A stretch of 64,000 nucleotides of DNA from Caprella mutica (lineage: Eukaryota > Arthropoda > Malacostraca > Amphipoda > Caprellidae): the NCBI GenBank assembly GCA_947561585.1, contig CANNZV010000874.1, positions 186,001-250,000 of the forward strand, given 5' to 3'. The stretch's first letter is position 1; each line of letters begins with the position of its first letter. Under the pieces are notes generated by a model. The model had not been told where the DNA came from and did no database searches. It saw only the letters and a list, made by a program, of their open reading frames with translations. The translations under genes and the position numbers were made by a program. Shown in pieces: positions 58,140 through 64,000 of the stretch.

Positions 58140-59463
58140 GGAACACGGAAAACTGCCAGGCGGAAAACTGCGAGTCACTTACTAGCAATTTGGTGAGTTT
58201 AGTCAATAATAACATTTTAATTTATAAAAATGTCGTTCGCCCATCGTTAAGGAGGTAAGAGACATTCATCTTTACTTAGTATACAAAACAAAAATAATAG
58301 TTAAATGTAGATAATTTAATAGAAAATATGTAAAATACAATTATCATATAAATATTAAAGATATAAATATAAAATTTTGACTAAATCTATAAAATATTTC
58401 TTAGAAAAGGTTTAAGATACTAAGAGAAGAAACAAAGAAATAATTGTATTAGGGACAGAGTACAATTTCTTTATTTACACAACGTATCTTTACATTATCA
58501 GTTCATAAAGCGCTTACTGTCTCATATTTTTTATAATTTGATAATTGAACAAGTGTTGCTTAATATTAGCTAATTGTACTCATTATAAAACAACTTCGAT
58601 AGACATTTGAGAAATAAGTAGAATTTGCAACCCAACATCTATAATTATTAAACTGCTATTACCTACCTATAGAACTTAATTCTCTGACAATTTCACTCGA
58701 TCAAATGGATTGCATATCAATTAATAATACTTGTTACATATACTAAATGAATATTGTAAAAGTGAAGGTGTTGTGTTATTTACATGGATAATAAAAATGT
58801 AAATGTAATAAATATTGAACATACATATAAGTTAATTTAACATTCACATTCAATAATTAACTGTATAATTTAAAATTATATAATTATGAGAATATCTAAT
58901 TAGCTATTAATTATAAATCAGTACGCGGGGTTTAACGTTTGCTTTTCAACCAAAGGTTATATTGCTGACATCAATATAGGAAATTAAAAAAAAGGGACTA
59001 TATTCGTAACTTAACCATGGCTTACTTAATATACATAATATGGTAATAAGGCCGTGTATATTAAGTAAGCCATGACTTAACATGTTTTTTAAAATGTACG
59101 TGACATAGCAAATTATAACTTCCTTATGTGTATTGAAGTTTGGTTTACTGTGTGTTCAGTAATGTAGCTTTGTTGAAATATCATTTTCCTTTGAATATTA
59201 AGTAATCCAATATCCAACTTGTTATTTCTGTAAAAACTTGTTATTACAATATTTAATATTAATTAATCCAATATCTATATTATTATTAATGTAAAAATGA
59301 ATACCCCATTAACCTTTTAACGAAAGGCTAACGCCGTTTTTTTTAATCAAAATGTTCTTTGAATGTGTTTATAACTAAATAATAATTCTTAAAAAGTAAA
59401 AAAAATACATTAATTCTCATTAAGTGACTGGCAGTTTTCCACTTCGGCAGTTTTCCGGACACC
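58140..59463. mobile_element. AE16: arm element, word CGGAAAACTGCC, 9-bp TSD
   Basis: 1324 bp. Direct repeats GCTACTCAA (58131-58139) and GCTACACAA (59464-59472) differ at one base. Termini are GGAACACGG and CCGGACACC. Each arm has two copies of GGAAAACTGCC followed by AGTCACTTA, in inverted orientation. A short part of the shared core is recognisable at 58930-59000 (TTTCAACC..TATATTGCTGACATC). It carries a 59-bp palindrome. Confidence 0.87.
59016..59074. mobile_element. 59-bp micro-palindrome with 7-bp direct repeats
   Basis: Perfect 20-bp arms CATGGCTTACTTAATATACA and inverse, with a 19-nt loop. It is bounded by ACTTAAC on both sides (59009-59015 and 59075-59081). It interrupts AE16 after the shared core piece. 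This looks like a minimal insertion, although a template-switch event could also make such a palindrome. Confidence 0.55.
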
Positions 59464-59989
59464 GCTACACAATATACTATAGTTACGAATTTGAGCTTTA
59501 TAACATGTACATGTATAAATCTCATTACTCGCCTATTTTCATTATATTAACTCATATAAAATATTCTTAAACAGGTAATATAGTTATGAATGATATGAGT
59601 GGGATTAATAATTAACATTTTATTTTCATAGAAATTGACGTTATATTGAAAGGTCATATCAGTCACCAAGAATATATAAGTAAGTAAAATTTCTGTCAAG
59701 CATGTATATATATGGCAGAAATAACGGATTTGGAGACTATGTGTATGTATGACAATCTATTTCTTCTACATATTTAATATCTAATTTAATTTCTTGCTTT
59801 TAAATAGAAAATGAAGGTGTAACTGAACATATTGATATTGATTCATCTAAATTAGGTTATATTTCCGTAAATTAATGAGTTTTTAAGATTGCTGTTGAAT
59901 CCATGATACAAGGAATAGTCATAAATTAAAAGTAAAAGGGGTTAAAATAAAATTATTCTTCAAAATGCAGCTCTGACGTGACAAATGAA

Positions 59990-60560
59990 GTTTCTTGGTT
60001 TGGACTTACAGCGAGTGCAAAAGTATTAAAGAAGTGAAAAGAAAATTTGCCTTAAAGTTTGCCGAATGTTGAAGGTACCATAAAAAGAAATGTTAGAAAT
60101 TTTCAGATCGAAGGAACAGTTTTTGAACTTCAGCAAAAAGTACTCCGGATGATCTACAAATCTCGTAAAGTTCTCTTTCCAAGATTGTAAGAAAGTATTT
60201 GGAATTTCATGCCTACGAATGTCCATCAAACACTAACTTTTAAAAGGTGATTTTCAGAAGCGAGTAACCCGTAGTCAATGGTACTTGGAACGGTTGGAAC
60301 GATTTCTTAACAATTCGGTGATGGGAGATGAAGCAGGAATTCACACCAAAGAATTAATCTGCAGGAATATGCATGAGATGGTATGCTATAAGAACACGGA
60401 AAACTGCAGATGATATTTATGCGAAAAACACAGCGCGAGAGGAAGTTTCCCTAAGGATTGGTTTGTGCAGTAATGGAGAAAATTTTGGTGTCATTTTTTG
60501 GTTTGGCTTACATTGAATATGTTGAGTCGGCGAATACCATGAACCATTCAAATGTACCAC
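59990..60560 (+). pseudogene. mariner transposase remnant
   Basis: Broken plus-strand frames keep FLNNSVMGDEAGIHTKELIC (the DEAxFH region around the first catalytic aspartate) and, downstream, EEVSLRIGLCSNGENFGVIF (usual wording EKVTVWCGLxGNGxxxGPFFF). The N-terminal region is present only as scattered similarity. No TIRs found. The minus-strand ORF at 60026-60229 is a shadow. Confidence 0.65.
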
Positions 60561-61631
60561 GTACAGCTAGGGTATATATAGTACATATTTCGATTTGTCG
60601 ATAGGTTATACCTATATATCTTAGAAGTTATGCTAATATAAAAACAATATTAATTCATTTAAACGATTTTTTCAATTATGTGTTATTTGCATAACCATGT
60701 TGTGAAAGATGTTAGTTATTTTTAATGGTGACAGCACTTCATATCACAAATCTGTTTATCGTTTTATTTATTTTATTATTATTTAAAAAGAGAGATAATC
60801 TTTTTCCATTATATATAACAAGAAGATCTTATAAATCATTATATACAAGAAGATCAATCTTTAAATGAAAGGAAAGAAAAACCACGTCGGTTTATTAAAA
60901 TCTAATTCAGTCAAAGTACGCTATAAAATTTGATCCGAATAAATGTATAGAACATTATTTAAGAGATTGCAGTATTTTATATAACAGTATTTTATATTTC
61001 ATTGGAAAATCGACTTAATCGTTTCGTATGAAAACTATAATAAGTTTTATCTTTTATTATTAATTAAAATGAAAATCTCTAAAAGAATATTTTTCAATTA
61101 GTAAAGTGTTTGGATATTTATACATAAATATTTGGATTTCCCTCCAAGAGAATAGTATTTAAAAGATAAGTAATTACCTCCTCTATAATAAATATAAAGT
61201 CTTCAACTTTTAAGTGCCTTTTATCCTCCTTCTAATAAATCCTATGAAAACTTTCTAAACTTTTTTCCGAAAACTGCCTAATGATGTATAGTTACCCCAG
61301 GAAAATAAAAGTTAGGTAATGAGGCTCTCACAGACCCTACAATTTCCCTCTACACGCACAGAATAATGAGATTGGTTTGTACACAGTCAAATGAAAGAGT
61401 ACTTTAAATAATGTTTAATAATTTTATATTCCAAAAAATAACTTTACTAATTTTAGGGTAAGGTAGGAATTACTGAACAGTTTAACATTTTAGTTTATAT
61501 AAGTGAAAATATGTAATTAGATAATTTGCCTAGTTAAATACCAATTATGATAATGAGTTGAAATGTCTTATATGGTCGAAAATGGGGAACTGTCCTATCT
61601 CAATGATTGGGCTCTGAACACATGGCAACTT
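60561..61631. other. AT-rich interval, no gene seen
   Basis: No supportable feature. Confidence 0.55.
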
Positions 61632-63960
61632 GTCAGTGACTCTTTTCTCTGATAGTACATCATCACAGTGACTCTTTTCTCTGATAGTACATCATCACAG
61701 TGACTCTTTTCCCTGATAGTTCATCATCACAGTGACTCTTTTCTCTGATAGTACATCACCACAGTGACTCTTTTCTCTGATAGTACATCATCACAGTGAC
61801 TCTTTACTCTGATAGTACATTATCACAGTGACTCTTTACTCTGATAGTACATCATCACAGTGACTTTTTTCTCTGATAGTACATTATCACAGTGACTCTT
61901 TTTTCTGATAGTACATCATCACAGTGACTCTTTACTCTGATAGTACATTATCACAGTGACTTTTTACTCTAATAGTACATCATCACAGTGACTCTTTTCT
62001 CTGATAGTACATTATCACAGTGACTCTATTCTCTGATAGTACACCATCATAGTGACTCTTTTCTCTGATAGTACATCATCACAGTGACTCTTTTCTCTGA
62101 TGGTACATTATCACTGTGACTCTTTTCTCTGATAATACATCATCACAGTGACTCTTTTCTCTGATAGTACATCATCACAGAGACTCTTTTCTCTGATAGT
62201 ACATCATCACAGTGACTCTTTTCTCTGATAGTACATCATCACAGTGACTCTCTTTTCTGATCTGATAGTATATCATCACATTGATTCTTTTCTCTGATAG
62301 TACATCATCACAGTGACTCTTTCCTCTGATAGTACATCATCACAGTGACTCTTTTCTACGATAGTACTTCACCACAGTGACTCTTTTCTCTGATAGTACA
62401 TCATCACAGTGACTCTTTACTCTGATAGTACATTATCACAGTGACTCTTTACTCTGATAGTACATCATCACAGTGACTCTTTTCTCTGATAGTACATCAT
62501 CACAGTGACTCTTTTCTCTGATAGTTCATCATCACAGTGACTCTTTTCTCTGATAGTACATCACCACAGTGACTCTTTTCTCTGATAGTACATCACCACA
62601 GTGACTCTTTTCGGTGATAGTACATCATCACAGTGACTCTTTTCTCTGATAGTACATCATCACAGTGACTCTTTACTCTGATAGTACATTATCACAGTGA
62701 CTCTTTACTCTGATAGTACATCATCACAGTGACTCTTTTCTCTTATAGTACATTATCACAGTGACTCTTTACTCTGATAGTACATCATCACAGTGACTCT
62801 TTACTCTGATAGTACATTATCACAGTGACTTTTTACTCTGATAGTACATCATCACAGTGACTCTTTTCTCTGATAGTACATTATCACAGTGACTCTATTC
62901 TCTGATAGTACACCATCATAGTGACTCTTTTCTCTGATAGTACATCATCACAGTGACTCTTTTCTCTGATAGTACATCATCACAGAGACTCTTTTCTCTG
63001 ATAGTACATCATCACAGTGACTCTTTTCTCTGATAGTACATCATCACAGTGACTCTCTTCTCTGATAGTATATCATCACATTGATTCTTTTCTCTGATAG
63101 TACATCATCACAGTGACTCTTTCCTCTGATAGTACATCATCACAGTGACTCTTTTCTCCGATAGTACATCACCACAGTGACTCTTTTCTCTGATAGTACA
63201 TCATCACAGTGACTCTTTTCTCCGATAGTACATCATCACAGTGACTCTTTTCTCTGATAGTACATCATCACAGTGACTCTTTTCTCTGATAGTATATCAT
63301 CAAATTGATTCTTTTCTCTGATAGAACATCATCACAGTGACTCTTTTCTCTGATAGTACATCATCACAGTGACTCTTTTCTCTGATAGTACATCATCACA
63401 GAGACTCTTTTCTCTGATAGTATATCATCACAGTGACTCTTTTCTCTAATAGTACATCATCACAGTGACTCTTTTCTCTGATAGTATATCATCACAGTGA
63501 CTCTTTTCTCTGATAGTACATCATCACAGTGACTCTTTTCTCTGATAGTACATCATCACAGTGACTCTTTTCTCTGATAGTACATCATCACAGTGACTCT
63601 TTTCTCTGATAGTATATCATCACAGTGACTCTTTTCTCTAATAGTACATCATCACAGTGACTCTTTTCTCTGATAGTACATCATCACAGTGACTCTTTTC
63701 TCTGATAGTATATCATCACAGTGACTCTTTTCTCTAATAGTACATCATCACAGTGACTCTTTTCTCTGATAGTACATCATCACAGTGACTCTTTTCTCTG
63801 ATAGTATATCATCACAGTGACTCTTTTCTCTGATAGTACATCATCACAGTGACTCTTTTCTCTGATAGTACATCATCACAGTGACTCTTTTCTCTGATAG
63901 TACATCATCACAGTGACTCTCTTCTCTGATAGTATATCATCACAGTGACTCTTTTCTCGA
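61632..63960. repeat. 32-bp minisatellite, about 73 copies (2.3 kb)
   Basis: Unit CACAGTGACTCTTTTCTCTG plus ATAGTACATCAT. Variants (TTATCAC, TTTACTC, AGTATATC, CATTGATTC) recur in the same order about 0.80-0.87 kb apart, for example TCTATTCTCTGATAGTACAC at about 62024 and 62893. A large block was therefore duplicated inside the array. There are no non-repeat spacers. Confidence 0.97.
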
Positions 63961-64000
63961 CTAATATATTCAGAAAGGAAACTATGTATAAATGCCCCAT

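Noticed and set aside
61632..63960. Possible CRISPR array (32-bp repeats)
   Set aside because: Units are head-to-tail with no unique spacers, and the window is eukaryotic with spliced genes.

Overview
The window looks like a gene-poor, strongly AT-rich stretch of an invertebrate (protostome) nuclear genome. The evidence is a multi-exon neuropeptide-type GPCR with GT-AG introns, several Tc1/mariner, hAT and PIF/Harbinger relics, a LINE reverse-transcriptase tail, LINE/SINE-like 3' tails and many long minisatellites. The species cannot be read from the sequence. The receptor type and transposon mix fit an arthropod or a lophotrochozoan, and this is an inference.

One gene can be assembled with confidence: a minus-strand FMRFamide/myosuppressin-receptor-like (DMSR-type) GPCR. 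It has six coding exons between 17500 and 7009, which join in frame to 415 codons plus stop. Its introns hold two mariner-type elements (13031-14250 and 14908-15993) and a 2-kb foldback element (7270-9290). A 22.5-22.8-22.9-23.4 kb region shows a TATA-like box, a 55-codon signal-peptide-like ORF and further coding-like but frame-shifted segments of unknown identity. Everything else that looks open is transposon debris or tandem repeat.

The most striking content is a dispersed set of about fifteen 'arm elements' (numbered AE1-AE16 here). Each ends in GGTnnCCGG-like termini. Each then has inverted arms built from a short tandem word (about 12-36 bp) that is private to that element. Four copies have clear 9-bp target-site duplications: AE4 (5073-6068), AE8 (30741-30876), AE10 (35559-36528) and AE16 (58140-59463). 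Several share one internal core sequence although their arm words differ completely, and AE10 sits inside the core of a relative (AE11). AE6 carries a remnant resembling the C-terminal part of MULE (Mutator-like) transposases. The 9-bp duplications plus this remnant suggest a MULE-related foldback family; the Drosophila FB elements are an architectural analogue.

Layout: 1-2690 end of AE1, AE2 and a mariner remnant; 3181 a solo arm; 5.1-6.1 kb AE4; 6.6-17.5 kb the GPCR gene, with a minisatellite at its stop codon; 19.1-22 kb a 15-bp array, AE6, AE7 and a MITE; 22.7-23.4 kb the unknown gene-like region; 26.6-27.9 kb a mariner; 29.4-29.9 kb a LINE/SINE-like tail; 30.7 kb AE8; 32.2-33.4 kb a hAT element; 33.7-37.1 kb AE9-AE11; 40.2 kb a mariner relic; 43.9-45.3 kb AE12; 47-47.9 kb AE13 with a Harbinger copy inside; 49.9-51.4 kb AE14 with a LINE fragment; 52.6-55.8 kb a second Harbinger copy and AE15, with a tRNA-like sequence; 56.9-58.1 kb a TA-flanked foldback; 58.1-59.5 kb AE16 carrying a 59-bp micro-palindrome; 60-60.6 kb a mariner relic; 61.6-63.96 kb a 2.3-kb array of a 32-bp unit.
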